A stretch of 6,969 bases of DNA from Tannerella sp. (GCA_031289445.1 JAITPL010000229.1:1-6969); one strand, 5' to 3'. Counted from the first letter of the stretch, positions 1-6,683 are shown. Translations and numbers: made by a program. The notes: generated from the sequence alone by a model not told the origin.

Positions 1-243
1 ATCGGATTGGCACGTAAACATGTGCTTTTGGCGTGTACGGCATACAATCTCAAGAAACTGATGCGATTCAAAAGTGTAAATACCATTGCCCAAGTAACGG
101 AAGCCCGGACAGGGGAAATAAAACCGGTTGCCGTATCTGTTTTGACCCTGTTATTTTTACTGTATTTATACGACCGGGAAAAACTGCATTTTCAATCCCG
201 AAAGGGTCCCCCAAAAAGATTACCCTCTCTTTTTAATGTGTAG
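1..243 (+). CDS. C-terminal fragment of a DDE-type transposase (insertion sequence remnant or IS 3' end), cut by the window edge
   Basis: The reading frame is open from base 1 and stops at TAG 241-243, so the gene begins upstream of the window; the TTG at 7-9 is not its real start. The visible start of the product (ARKHVLLACTAYNLKKLMRF) resembles the final conserved helix of IS1182/IS5-like transposases, in which an 'R-K-H-x-x-L-x-A-x-A-Y-N-L-K-K' stretch follows the catalytic glutamate. The catalytic residues themselves lie outside the window. The last 40 or so residues are basic and hydrophobic and look like a variable tail. The right terminal inverted repeat should lie in 241-300, perhaps around GTTGGGCAAC (243-252), but it cannot be confirmed without the left end. 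The family assignment is from memory of these sequences, and whether the element is intact is unknown. Confidence 0.6.
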   Translation: MGLARKHVLLACTAYNLKKLMRFKSVNTIAQVTEARTGEIKPVAVSVLTLLFLLYLYDREKLHFQSRKGPPKRLPSLFNV

Positions 244-352
244 TTGGGCAACAGCCACGAGCGCTATGCCGAACAAAGGACGCTTTAATTCCACCTGTCT
301 CTCTTAATTTTTAATTTCTCCTCCCCTTCTACCTTCTAATTTTCCCCTCGTG

Positions 353-384
353 TTTGCGAATTTCGATATTTTTATGTAATTTTG
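353..384 (+). promoter_or_regulatory. Bacteroides-type promoter for the beta-propeller lipoprotein gene
   Basis: TTTG at 353-356 and TAATTTTG at 377-384 are separated by 20 nt, an exact match to the Bacteroidetes primary sigma factor consensus (TTTG, N19-21, TAnnTTTG). Transcription would start near 390, giving a leader of under 20 nt before the ATG at 407. The rest of the 244-406 gap holds the presumed IS end and an A/T-rich stretch with two tandem TTAATTT units (304-317); I see no other gene in it. Confidence 0.65.
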
Positions 385-406
385 TGCTTTCAAATATCGA
401 ATTTTT

Positions 407-1615
407 ATGAAAACAGGAATTGTATTTTTAGTATGCTGCTTTCTTTCTGCTTGCAGCGTAACGACGCCGGAGACTGCCCAGTGGCGCGGGGACAACCGTG
501 ATGGAATCTATAACGAGACCGGTCTGCTCAAGGAATGGCCTGCCGACGGACCGCAGCTGCTTTGGCACTACGACGGTCTGGGTGAAGGGCACACCTCCGT
601 GTCCGCTGCCAACGACAAGATTTACGTTACCGGAATGACCGATAGCGCAGGCATACTGTATGTATTTGATGTACAGGGCAATGTACTGCACAAAAAAACT
701 TACGGACTGGAGTGGAACGCGAACTTCAACGGCTCGCGCTCGACGGTAACAGTTGACAACGGACTGCTCTATATCTTCAGCGGGCGAGGCGTGCTCTACT
801 GCCTTGATCAGACCACGCTCAAAGAAGTGTGGAAGAAAGACGCCCTGAACGATTTCGACGGTCTGAATCTGATGTTCGGCATGACCGAATCGCCGCTCAT
901 TGTCGGCGACGTCATCTATCTGACCCCCGGAGGCGTGAAAAACAACTTCGTGGCTTTGAACAAAAACACAGGCGAGTTGATTTGGTCGTCCGAAGGTATC
1001 CAAAAACCTTCAACCTACTGTTCGCCGCAATATATCGACGATGCCGGCATGAAACTGATTGTAACCGCTATCGACAGCAGCCTTGTCGCTTTCGACGCCA
1101 CTACCGGCAAATTGCTCTGGGAAACGGATCAGAAGAATCCTCACGGACACAGTCCCAACACGCCTATCTACTACAAAGGTCAGGTTTTCAGCACCACCGG
1201 CGGCGGTTTAGGCTCTATGGCGCTACGGCTCACCGATGGAGGACGCAGTTTCGAGAAAGTATGGTCGCATGAGCTGGACAACAAACTGGGCGGAGCCGTC
1301 AAGGTTGGCGATTACGTCTATGGATCGGGCGAGCGCAATCGCTTCTGGTACTGCGTGGACTGGAATACAGGCGAAACAAAATACAAGTCCGGTGACTTTG
1401 GAGTAGGCAACGTCATCTATGCCGATGGAATGTTATACTGCTACAGCGACAAGGGCGAGGTTGCCCTGGTACGCGCTACACCCGAAAAATTCGACCTCAA
1501 GGGACAGTTCAAGGTAACGCTCGGTACAGACCAGCACTGGGCACATCCGGTCATCTATAAAGGCGTCCTCTACGTCCGACACGGCAACACCCTCATGGCG
1601 TACAAAATCAGCTGA
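407..1615 (+). CDS. PQQ-like beta-propeller repeat lipoprotein
   Basis: This 402-aa protein opens with a short lipoprotein signal peptide (residues 1-15) ending in a lipobox L-S-A-C, with the lipidated Cys at 16. The residues after Cys16 (SVTT) lack the acidic cluster of the Bacteroidetes surface-export signal, so a periplasm-facing anchor is more likely. The mature part starts with the WRGxNRDGxYxETGLLKEWP pattern (26-45) common in quinoprotein-like propellers. About seven or eight repeats then follow in the form 'x-hydrophobic-Y/F-x ... A/V-L/F-D-x-x-T-G-x-x-x-W', for example at 119-142, 168-193, 216-238, 302-325 and 341-365. Family knowledge: such COG1520 (PQQ-like/BamB-like) proteins are scaffolds or sugar/alcohol dehydrogenase relatives; PQQ binding is not shown here. 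The substrate or partner is unknown. The ATG is supported by the adjacent signal peptide and the promoter at 353-384. It converges on the DUF4270 gene with one base between stops. Confidence 0.85.
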   Translation: MKTGIVFLVCCFLSACSVTTPETAQWRGDNRDGIYNETGLLKEWPADGPQLLWHYDGLGEGHTSVSAANDKIYVTGMTDSAGILYVFDVQGNVLHKKTYGLEWNANFNGSRSTVTVDNGLLYIFSGRGVLYCLDQTTLKEVWKKDALNDFDGLNLMFGMTESPLIVGDVIYLTPGGVKNNFVALNKNTGELIWSSEGIQKPSTYCSPQYIDDAGMKLIVTAIDSSLVAFDATTGKLLWETDQKNPHGHSPNTPIYYKGQVFSTTGGGLGSMALRLTDGGRSFEKVWSHELDNKLGGAVKVGDYVYGSGERNRFWYCVDWNTGETKYKSGDFGVGNVIYADGMLYCYSDKGEVALVRATPEKFDLKGQFKVTLGTDQHWAHPVIYKGVLYVRHGNTLMAYKIS

Positions 1616-1617
1616 TT
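1606..1617. repeat. 12-bp perfect palindrome at the convergent gene junction
   Basis: AATCAGCTGATT is fully self-complementary and covers the last codons and the TGA of the beta-propeller gene, reaching the first base of the opposing TGA (1617-1619). It has no loop and no flanking U-tract in either direction, so it is not a convincing terminator; it may be a protein-binding site or chance. Confidence 0.3.
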
Positions 1618-3074
1618 CAGTTATTTTCGAACTTGCTCGACAGGACGACCACCTTCATATATTCCTCTTCGGTGCGAATCCTTGCGCCCGATAGCGTCAG
1701 ACTGTGTGAAATCTCCGTCGTGTAAACCGTCGAGGACGTAGAGTAATAACTCGATGACGAAGAAGAGTATTTGCGATTAACCGGTATAACTATGATACTC
1801 AAGTCTTTATCGGGCGATTTGTCAATATGCTCCTTGAGCAGCGAACTGATATTTCCGAAAGCGTAGGTACGTGTCGATGTGGAATGTCCGTAGTATGTAC
1901 CGGAAGCTGTGGTAGCGGTCGATGAATCATACGAGATGAAAGACGTCTTGTTATCCTCTATCAGACCGCTCTCGAAAAATGTCTTGACCGAATCTTCCGG
2001 CAACAACAGCAGATACTCCGGCTGGTAAAGCGCAAAACTCCATTCTTCGGAAGGCAGGAAACGCAGGTTGAACGAGAACCCGTTGATATAACGGTCGTGT
2101 ATATTCAACTGCTTCGATATCTCGGTTGTAGGAAGCACAAACTTGGCGCAGACTCCTGCGGGCGATTTTAAATAGACGTAATCGGGATGCTGCTCTGTCA
2201 GTTCGTCTATATTGCTGTTTTTGAAGCGATTAATCTGCACAACCTCCTTTGTTACCGAAAAATCCTGCACCCGCAATGCCAGCGAATCCTGACCGAGTAC
2301 ATCTTTGAGACCGGTATTGTAGTAGATACGCAGAAAGAGGTATTCGCCGACCGTACTTAGCAGGTTGCCGCTACCGTAGGTTGTGGTAACGTAAAGACCG
2401 GGAAAGAACGCATTGAAGGCCGATTGAGAGGCAAACGAGGACGGATTGTTAACCGTTTCGTCGTAAAACTTCTGCCCCAGCGAGGCCGGTAAGTCAATAC
2501 GCACATTAGGCGTATAATAGTTGAGGTCCAACGTATTTGTAATTGCACGGATAGAATCGGAAATGGAATTGTCGTGCGCGGTATAAACCTTTGAGCCTAA
2601 GGGATTTAGCATGTCGCAATAAATCTCCGGATTCTCATTAGTATAAAAATTTTTCTTGAGCGCTTCCTTTATCGGATACACCGTAACCTGCATCGGAGTA
2701 AGCGAATCGCCGTACCACGATGACGCGGGATACATCAGGAAAAGGGCAATCGAGTCAATCTTCCCTTGATATGGCTCGAAACTGAACTTGAAATCTTCCT
2801 GACAGTAGAACTGGCAAAGAAAATCGGCTTTCATCGCTCCATATACGGGGTCGTGTATCTCGCCCAGCATACAGGTCGTTGTCTTGGCAAACACCGAATC
2901 AAGCCTCACCGAAGAGGCCTTCATGCTGAATGTATCCGTATATACGGTTATCAGGTCGGCGGGTGGCTGAATAGTCGTGCCGACCGTCGTCAGATCATCA
3001 TTGCATGAGCCAAGCATTATCGCGGCTATCATGCAGCAAGCGGCTACCGGTATATATCTGAAATCCTTAATCAT
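1617..3074 (-). CDS. DUF4270 family lipoprotein, likely surface-exposed
   Basis: I start this gene at the ATG 3074-3072, giving 485 aa. A longer frame reaches 3143, but its extra 23 residues would overlap the end of the upstream gene and put charged and aromatic residues before the signal peptide. From 3074 the protein begins MIKDFRYIP, has a hydrophobic core (8-22) and a lipobox L-G-S-C with Cys24. The residues after the Cys (N-D-D) resemble the acidic lipoprotein export signal that sends Bacteroidetes lipoproteins to the cell surface. The following region (TTVGTTIQPP, the TVYTDTF and LDSVFAKT patterns, and GEIHDPVYGAMKADFLCQFY) matches my knowledge of DUF4270 (PF14092), a Bacteroidetes family of unknown function. 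Two Ser/Thr/Tyr-rich stretches (about 381-405 and 436-453, with six serines in a row) flank the last domain segment. It lies 4 nt downstream of the glgA-like gene and is surely co-transcribed with it. Confidence 0.85.
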   Translation of the reverse strand: MIKDFRYIPVAACCMIAAIMLGSCNDDLTTVGTTIQPPADLITVYTDTFSMKASSVRLDSVFAKTTTCMLGEIHDPVYGAMKADFLCQFYCQEDFKFSFEPYQGKIDSIALFLMYPASSWYGDSLTPMQVTVYPIKEALKKNFYTNENPEIYCDMLNPLGSKVYTAHDNSISDSIRAITNTLDLNYYTPNVRIDLPASLGQKFYDETVNNPSSFASQSAFNAFFPGLYVTTTYGSGNLLSTVGEYLFLRIYYNTGLKDVLGQDSLALRVQDFSVTKEVVQINRFKNSNIDELTEQHPDYVYLKSPAGVCAKFVLPTTEISKQLNIHDRYINGFSFNLRFLPSEEWSFALYQPEYLLLLPEDSVKTFFESGLIEDNKTSFISYDSSTATTASGTYYGHSTSTRTYAFGNISSLLKEHIDKSPDKDLSIIVIPVNRKYSSSSSSYYSTSSTVYTTEISHSLTLSGARIRTEEEYMKVVVLSSKFENN

Positions 3075-3078
3075 ATTC

Positions 3079-3897
3079 TTATTTTTTAGGGTATAGTAAT
3101 TTGTCATAAAACTCGTTATGGGTATCCATATAAACATTTTCATCCTGATACGGCATGAAGAGCTTGTTCTCTTTCTCTATAAACGCTGCTACATTGGGAT
3201 TTATTGTAGGATTGCCCTGAATAACGCCGTCTGCATACTTGATGGCAAGACATGTCAGGGCCTCATGGTTGGTAGATGTCTTTATCAGCGTGAGGTCGCG
3301 GTCGCTCATACCGTCCTGCCTCATCTTGATGAACATGTCCTTGCTAAGCGAATTAACAAAGGGATCGTCATACACGGTGTAAACAATCTTTGCCCTCGAC
3401 AGACTTGGATCGTCGCCGTATTTGCGCCTGAGATATACAGGGGTCAATGCGGACAGCCAACCGTGGCAATGCACCAGGTCGGGCATCCAGCGTAACTTCT
3501 TCACCGTCTCGAGCACTCCGCGAACATAAAATATAGCCCGCTCGTCGTTATCTGTAAACTCCGTGCCGTCATCATCCGTTACAATTCCTCTGCGTGAGAA
3601 AAAGTCCTCGTTATCAATGAAATATACCTGCATTCTGGCAGACTGTATCGATGCTACCTTGATAATCAACGGATGGTCGGTATCGTTTATTATAAGATTC
3701 ATGCCGGATAGCCGAATAACCTCATGTAGCTGATTCCTTCGCTCGCTGACACTACCGTACCGGGGCATGAAAGTCCGTATCTCCTTCCCTCTCTCCTGTA
3801 TGCCCTGCGGTAAATCCCTACAAATTCGGGATACATAGGTCTCAGGCAAATATGGGGTAATCTCTTGAGCAATATATAAAATTCTCTTTGCTGCCAT
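3079..3897 (-). CDS. GlgA-like glycogen/starch synthase N-terminal domain protein (half-length, probably not a standard synthase)
   Basis: The 272-aa product matches the starch synthase N-terminal domain (GT5, PF08323): an opening beta strand KRILYIAQEITPYLPET (4-20), and PDLVHCHGWLSALTPVYL (139-156), the counterpart of PDxVHxHDWHxGLxPxYL in GlgA. Bacterial GlgA is about 480 aa with two Rossmann-like lobes; here the whole C-terminal nucleotide-sugar lobe is absent and the gene ends normally at TAA 3081-3079. The KTGGL motif that binds ADP-glucose in GlgA is replaced by LPETY (17-21). The histidine expected after D-W in the HDWH motif is Leu148, and the TVHN segment is TVYD (174-177). I therefore expect no standard ADP-glucose transfer; a binding or regulatory role is inference. 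Short proteins annotated as glycogen/starch synthase occur in Bacteroides, so this is probably not a fresh truncation. Database annotation may read glgA. Confidence 0.8.
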   Translation of the reverse strand: MAAKRILYIAQEITPYLPETYVSRICRDLPQGIQERGKEIRTFMPRYGSVSERRNQLHEVIRLSGMNLIINDTDHPLIIKVASIQSARMQVYFIDNEDFFSRRGIVTDDDGTEFTDNDERAIFYVRGVLETVKKLRWMPDLVHCHGWLSALTPVYLRRKYGDDPSLSRAKIVYTVYDDPFVNSLSKDMFIKMRQDGMSDRDLTLIKTSTNHEALTCLAIKYADGVIQGNPTINPNVAAFIEKENKLFMPYQDENVYMDTHNEFYDKLLYPKK

Positions 3898-3925
3898 GCT
3901 TTATCTTTTATCTTTAAAATCGCTG

Positions 3926-3958
3926 CAAAGGTACTAAAAAAATCGGACATCATGCAAG
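3926..3958 (-). promoter_or_regulatory. Promoter of the glgA-like/DUF4270 operon
   Basis: On the minus strand, CTTG (3958-3955) is followed after 21 nt by TACCTTTG (3933-3926). The second element is a full match to TAnnTTTG; the first differs from TTTG by one base. The start would fall near 3919, about 20 nt before the ATG at 3897. The leader is A-rich (repeated AAAGATAA) with no strong Shine-Dalgarno site, as is common in Bacteroidetes. Confidence 0.6.
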
Positions 3959-3976
3959 AAAAGTGCAATTTATTTC

Positions 3977-4008
3977 GTTGCTTTGTAGTCGAATTTACAC
4001 TACTTTTT
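3977..4008 (+). promoter_or_regulatory. Tentative promoter of the panC-panD-MATE operon
   Basis: GTTG (3977-3980), a 20-nt spacer and TACTTTTT (4001-4008) each differ from the Bacteroides consensus by one base. The predicted leader would be only about 6 nt before the ATG at 4020, which is short. An alternative -7 element, TTGCTTTG (3978-3985), has no good upstream partner. Some promoter must lie in this 122-nt divergent region because panC is the first gene of its run. Confidence 0.3.
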
Positions 4009-4019
4009 AATTTTATCAA

Positions 4020-4862
4020 ATGAGAATATTTCTGAATATCAAAGAGTTACAGGCCGCGCTCGCCGCCGAAAGAGAGGCTGCAAAGACCGTCGGATTTGTC
4101 CCCACAATGGGAGCGCTGCATCGCGGGCACATCAGCCTCGTAGAGCAATGCAAGCAGCAATGCGGCGTTTGCGTTGTCAGCATCTTCGTCAACCCCACGC
4201 AGTTCAACGATAAAAACGACCTCCACGCCTATCCGCGTACTCTCGAGGCCGACTGCGAACTGCTGCTGCCGACCGGCTGCGATTACGTTTTTGCGCCTTC
4301 CGAAGCCGAGATGTATCCCGAACCGGATACTCGCGTCTTTCATCTTGGCGCCGTCGCCGATGTGATGGAGGGCGCTTTCCGGGCAGGTCATTTCAACGGC
4401 GTAGCGCAAGTGGTGAGCAAACTGTTCGACATAGTACAGCCCGACTGCGCTTTCTTCGGCGAAAAAGACTTTCAACAGATTGCCGTCATACGCGAAATGT
4501 GCCGGCAGTTAGGGTCGTCCGTCCAGATTGTCCCCTGCCCTATCGTGCGCGAGGACGACGGACTGGCTTTAAGCAGCCGCAACGCCCGACTGACGCCCGA
4601 ACAGCGACAAATTGCTCCTCTTATTTCGCATATATTAAAAGATAGTTGTATCTTTGCAGCCGCAAAACGAAGTGTTAAAGAGACTGAGCTATGGTGTATC
4701 GCCGCATTGAATCTCGTTCAACCGTTAAGGGTCGAGTACTTCGAGATAGTTGACGGCGACACTTTGCAGCCTCTCGCCGACTGGGATGCCTCGAAGAATC
4801 CTGTCGGCTGCATCACCGTTTTTTGCGGAGACGTGCGACTTATAGATAACGTAAAATATTGA
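4020..4862 (+). CDS. panC: Pantothenate synthetase (pantoate--beta-alanine ligase)
   Basis: PanC condenses D-pantoate with beta-alanine using ATP, via a pantoyl-adenylate, to make pantothenate in the cytoplasm. The 280-aa length is typical. Visible signatures are [13 protein letters not shown] (28-40) with the HxGH-type nucleotide-binding histidines 34 and 37; [10 protein letters not shown] (54-63); [16 protein letters not shown] (121-136); FGEKDFQQ (146-153); and LSSRN (184-188), the KMSKS-like loop. The C-terminal part (VEYFEIVDG and [16 protein letters not shown]) fits Bacteroidetes PanC. The start at 4020 places the first beta strand (MRIFLNI) directly at the N-terminus. panD follows 7 nt after the TGA. 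The 4610-4680 segment, encoding a poorly conserved linker, is unusually A/T-rich and carries a promoter-like motif. Confidence 0.97.
   Translation: MRIFLNIKELQAALAAEREAAKTVGFVPTMGALHRGHISLVEQCKQQCGVCVVSIFVNPTQFNDKNDLHAYPRTLEADCELLLPTGCDYVFAPSEAEMYPEPDTRVFHLGAVADVMEGAFRAGHFNGVAQVVSKLFDIVQPDCAFFGEKDFQQIAVIREMCRQLGSSVQIVPCPIVREDDGLALSSRNARLTPEQRQIAPLISHILKDSCIFAAAKRSVKETELWCIAALNLVQPLRVEYFEIVDGDTLQPLADWDASKNPVGCITVFCGDVRLIDNVKY
4624..4656 (+). promoter_or_regulatory. Possible internal promoter within panC
   Basis: TTTC (4624-4627), a 21-nt spacer and TATCTTTG (4649-4656) follow the Bacteroides pattern, with a full match in the -7 element and one mismatch in the -33 element. It is followed by CAGCC, like the other two strong promoters here. 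The surrounding DNA is A/T-rich. It would produce a transcript starting about 210 nt before panD. Chance occurrence within coding sequence is possible. Confidence 0.35.
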
Positions 4863-4869
4863 TTTACAA

Positions 4870-5220
4870 ATGATTATAGGAGTTCTAAAATCAAAAATAC
4901 ACCGCGTGACGGTGACTGAAGCCAATCTCAACTATATCGGCAGTATCACTGTCGATGAAGACCTCATGGATGCCGCCAATCTAATTGAATATGAGCGCGT
5001 TCAGATACTCGACAATAATAACGGCGAGAGATTTGAAACGTACATTATCAAAGGCGCTCGCGGCTCGGGCGTGATTTGCCTCAACGGTGCAGCCGCACGA
5101 CGTGTGCAGCCCGGCGACGTCATCCTTATCATCTCGTATGCACAAATGGATTTTGAAGAAGCCAAAAACTTCAAACCGACCGTCATCTTCCCGGATACCG
5201 CTACCAACAAACTAAAGTAA
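4870..5220 (+). CDS. panD: Aspartate 1-decarboxylase precursor (pyruvoyl enzyme)
   Basis: PanD decarboxylates L-aspartate to beta-alanine, the substrate of PanC, using a pyruvoyl group made by self-cleavage. The 116-aa length is that of the bacterial proenzyme. The cleavage site Gly24-Ser25 is present in YIGSITVD (22-29), and the residues known to matter in the E. coli enzyme are at the same numbers: Lys9, His11, Tyr22, Arg54, Thr57, Tyr58 and Asn72 with the following GAAA. Together these make an active enzyme very likely. It starts 7 nt after the panC stop, so the two steps are made from one transcript. The MATE gene begins just after its TAA (5218-5220). Confidence 0.97.
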   Translation: MIIGVLKSKIHRVTVTEANLNYIGSITVDEDLMDAANLIEYERVQILDNNNGERFETYIIKGARGSGVICLNGAAARRVQPGDVILIISYAQMDFEEAKNFKPTVIFPDTATNKLK

Positions 5221-5227
5221 AACACTC

Positions 5228-6556
5228 ATCAAGCCCTATTCCTACAAACATATCAGCAATGTCTGTTTCCCTATCGTCATAGGGCTGCTGGCGCAAAATA
5301 TCATCAACGTAACGGATACCGCTTTCCTTGGCCGCGTCGGCGAAGTCGAACTGGGCGCTTCCGCTATGGGCGGACTTTACTATATCTGCTGGTTTACCAT
5401 CTTCTTCGGCTTCAGTACAGGCGTACAGATAATTATCGGCCGACGCAACGGCGAAAAAAACTACAGCGCCATAGGGCCGGTGCTAATGCACGGATTACTG
5501 TTCCTGCTGCTCCTCGCCGCCGTAATCTTTTGGCTGTCATTCTATTACGCCGACAGCATGATGCGTATTATGATTTCGTCGGATGTGATTCTCGATTCTA
5601 CAATGTCATTCGTCAAATGGCGCATAGCCGGCTTTTTCTTCGCAGCCGTTACCGTGATGTACCGCGCTTTCTACGTAGGAATAACGCAAACGCGCATGTT
5701 GACCGTCAACGCCGTCGTAATGGCCGTCTCAAACATCTTCCTCGACTATGCGCTTATTTTCGGACATTTCGGAATGCCGCAACTTGGCGTCGAAGGCGCT
5801 GCCATAGCCTCCGTTATCGCCGAGATGATTTCAGCGCTTTTCTTCGCGGTCTATACCTTTGTTGCCGTTGACCGCAAGAAATATGGTCTGGCTCTCTTGC
5901 GACACTTCGACTTCCGGCTCATCAAGCGGGTACTCTCCATTTCGTCATATACAATGCTGCAATATTTCCTTTCTATGGGCACTTTTCTTCTCTTCTTCGC
6001 AACTGTTGAGCGGCAGGGGCAACACTCGCTTGCAATAGCCAACATAGTCCGCAATATTTACATAGTGATGTTCATACCGCTCAATGCGCTCTCGGCAACC
6101 TCCAATACATTCGTTACCAATATTATAGGTGAAGGTCGTATCGGCGACGTCATGCCGCTTGTGCGACGCATCTCGCGCATGTCGTTTTTCATCATGCTCG
6201 TATGTATATCGCTGATATGCCTCTTCCCCAAAGCGATCTTGATGATATACACTAACGACCTCTCCTTAATCAACGAATCTGTGCCGTCCATCTATGTCAT
6301 CTCCATTGCCCTGATTATCAATTCTATAGGATGTGTCTTTTTCAACAGCGTTTCAGGCACCGGCAACACAAAATCGGCTTTACTGCTCGAATTAGGGGTT
6401 CTTGTAATATATACAATAAGTATCCTTTTGTTGGGCATATATTTCCGTCAGCCCTTGCATATTTGCTTCACTGTCGAGATAATATATTTCGTCGGCCTCT
6501 TAATCGGCAGCATGCTCTACCTCCGCTACGCCAACTGGCAACAAAAACACGTCTAA
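5228..6556 (+). CDS. MATE family multidrug/metabolite efflux transporter, no standard start codon
   Basis: This is a polytopic inner-membrane protein with about 12 hydrophobic segments, of the MATE (NorM/DinF-like) family, which exports cationic drugs or metabolites in exchange for Na+ or H+. Recognisable segments include TDTAFLGRVGEVELGASA, GVQIIIGRRNGE, a central RAFYVGITQTRMLTVNAV stretch and SVSGTGNTKSALLLEL near the C-terminus. The first ATG in frame (5366) would remove the first membrane helix and the conserved TDTAFLGR segment, although the frame is open and family-like back to about 5228. Between the in-frame TAA at 5213-5215 and 5366 there is no ATG, GTG or TTG. The ATC at 5228 is where a start would give MKPYSYKHI and 442 aa, a normal MATE length; I use it as the best estimate. 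CTG at 5285 or 5288 and ATG at 5366 are alternatives. It lies 7 nt after panD and is likely in the same operon. Family is certain, start is not. Confidence 0.85.
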   Translation: MKPYSYKHISNVCFPIVIGLLAQNIINVTDTAFLGRVGEVELGASAMGGLYYICWFTIFFGFSTGVQIIIGRRNGEKNYSAIGPVLMHGLLFLLLLAAVIFWLSFYYADSMMRIMISSDVILDSTMSFVKWRIAGFFFAAVTVMYRAFYVGITQTRMLTVNAVVMAVSNIFLDYALIFGHFGMPQLGVEGAAIASVIAEMISALFFAVYTFVAVDRKKYGLALLRHFDFRLIKRVLSISSYTMLQYFLSMGTFLLFFATVERQGQHSLAIANIVRNIYIVMFIPLNALSATSNTFVTNIIGEGRIGDVMPLVRRISRMSFFIMLVCISLICLFPKAILMIYTNDLSLINESVPSIYVISIALIINSIGCVFFNSVSGTGNTKSALLLELGVLVIYTISILLLGIYFRQPLHICFTVEIIYFVGLLIGSMLYLRYANWQQKHV

Positions 6557-6573
6557 TTGCCAATTTCTAACTT

Positions 6574-6586
6574 CTTGAATTTCAAG
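6574..6586 (+). terminator. Weak candidate terminator after the MATE gene
   Basis: CTTGAA-T-TTCAAG is a perfect 6-bp inverted repeat 17 nt after the stop codon, able to form about a 5-bp stem with a 3-nt loop. It is followed by an A/T-rich stretch, including a second A/T-only inverted repeat (6592-6604), but no clean U-run. The stem is short and weak, so this is tentative. Confidence 0.25.
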
Positions 6587-6633
6587 CTCTTAAAAATTAT
6601 TTTTGGGAAATAGCAAAAAAAGTTCAAAGAAAG

Positions 6634-6665
6634 TTTGGCCATGTCAAAATAAACCTTTACCTTTG
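6634..6665 (+). promoter_or_regulatory. Strong Bacteroides-type promoter for the small ORF at 6694
   Basis: TTTG (6634-6637) and TACCTTTG (6658-6665) with exactly 20 nt between them match the Bacteroidetes consensus in full. Transcription should start near 6672, giving a leader of about 22 nt before the ATG at 6694. It is preceded by A-rich DNA. This is one of the two best promoter matches in the window. Confidence 0.7.
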
Positions 6666-6677
6666 CGGTGTTCGATT

Positions 6678-6683
6678 AAAGGA
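6678..6683 (+). promoter_or_regulatory. Shine-Dalgarno-like site followed by a T9 run
   Basis: AAAGGA lies 10 nt before the ATG at 6694, and nine consecutive T residues (6685-6693) fill most of the gap. A purine-rich ribosome site is unusual among the A/T-rich leaders of this window, which supports translation of the small ORF. A change in T-run length would alter the spacing. Confidence 0.4.

Noticed and set aside
213..234. Hairpin AAAAAGA-8 nt-TCTTTTT inside the transposase end
   Set aside because: The stem is almost all A-T with one G-C pair and lies within coding sequence, so a terminator is not supported.
428..1003. 191-codon open frame on the minus strand
   Set aside because: It lies wholly antisense to the well-supported beta-propeller gene, has no family-like motifs, and reflects the codon pattern of the opposite strand.
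829..1272. 147-codon open frame on the plus strand in a second frame
   Set aside because: Arginine-rich, low-complexity product typical of an out-of-frame reading of the beta-propeller gene.
3075..3143. Longer N-terminus for the DUF4270 protein
   Set aside because: It would overlap the glgA-like gene by 65 bases and put 23 residues ahead of a complete lipoprotein signal peptide that starts well at 3074.
4047..4475. 142-codon minus-strand open frame
   Set aside because: Antisense shadow of panC, without recognisable motifs.
4671..4750. tRNA-like look (GAGCTATGGTGTA followed by GTTCAAC) after the internal promoter motif in panC
   Set aside because: No acceptor stem, anticodon arm or correct T-arm can be paired; the region is normal PanC coding sequence.
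5160..5300. PanD-MATE fusion through a +1 frameshift at AAG-TAA
   Set aside because: No known slippery or stimulatory signal is visible, PanD ends at its normal length, and a fusion of this small pyruvoyl enzyme to a transporter has no precedent I know of; kept only as an alternative in the start-codon finding.
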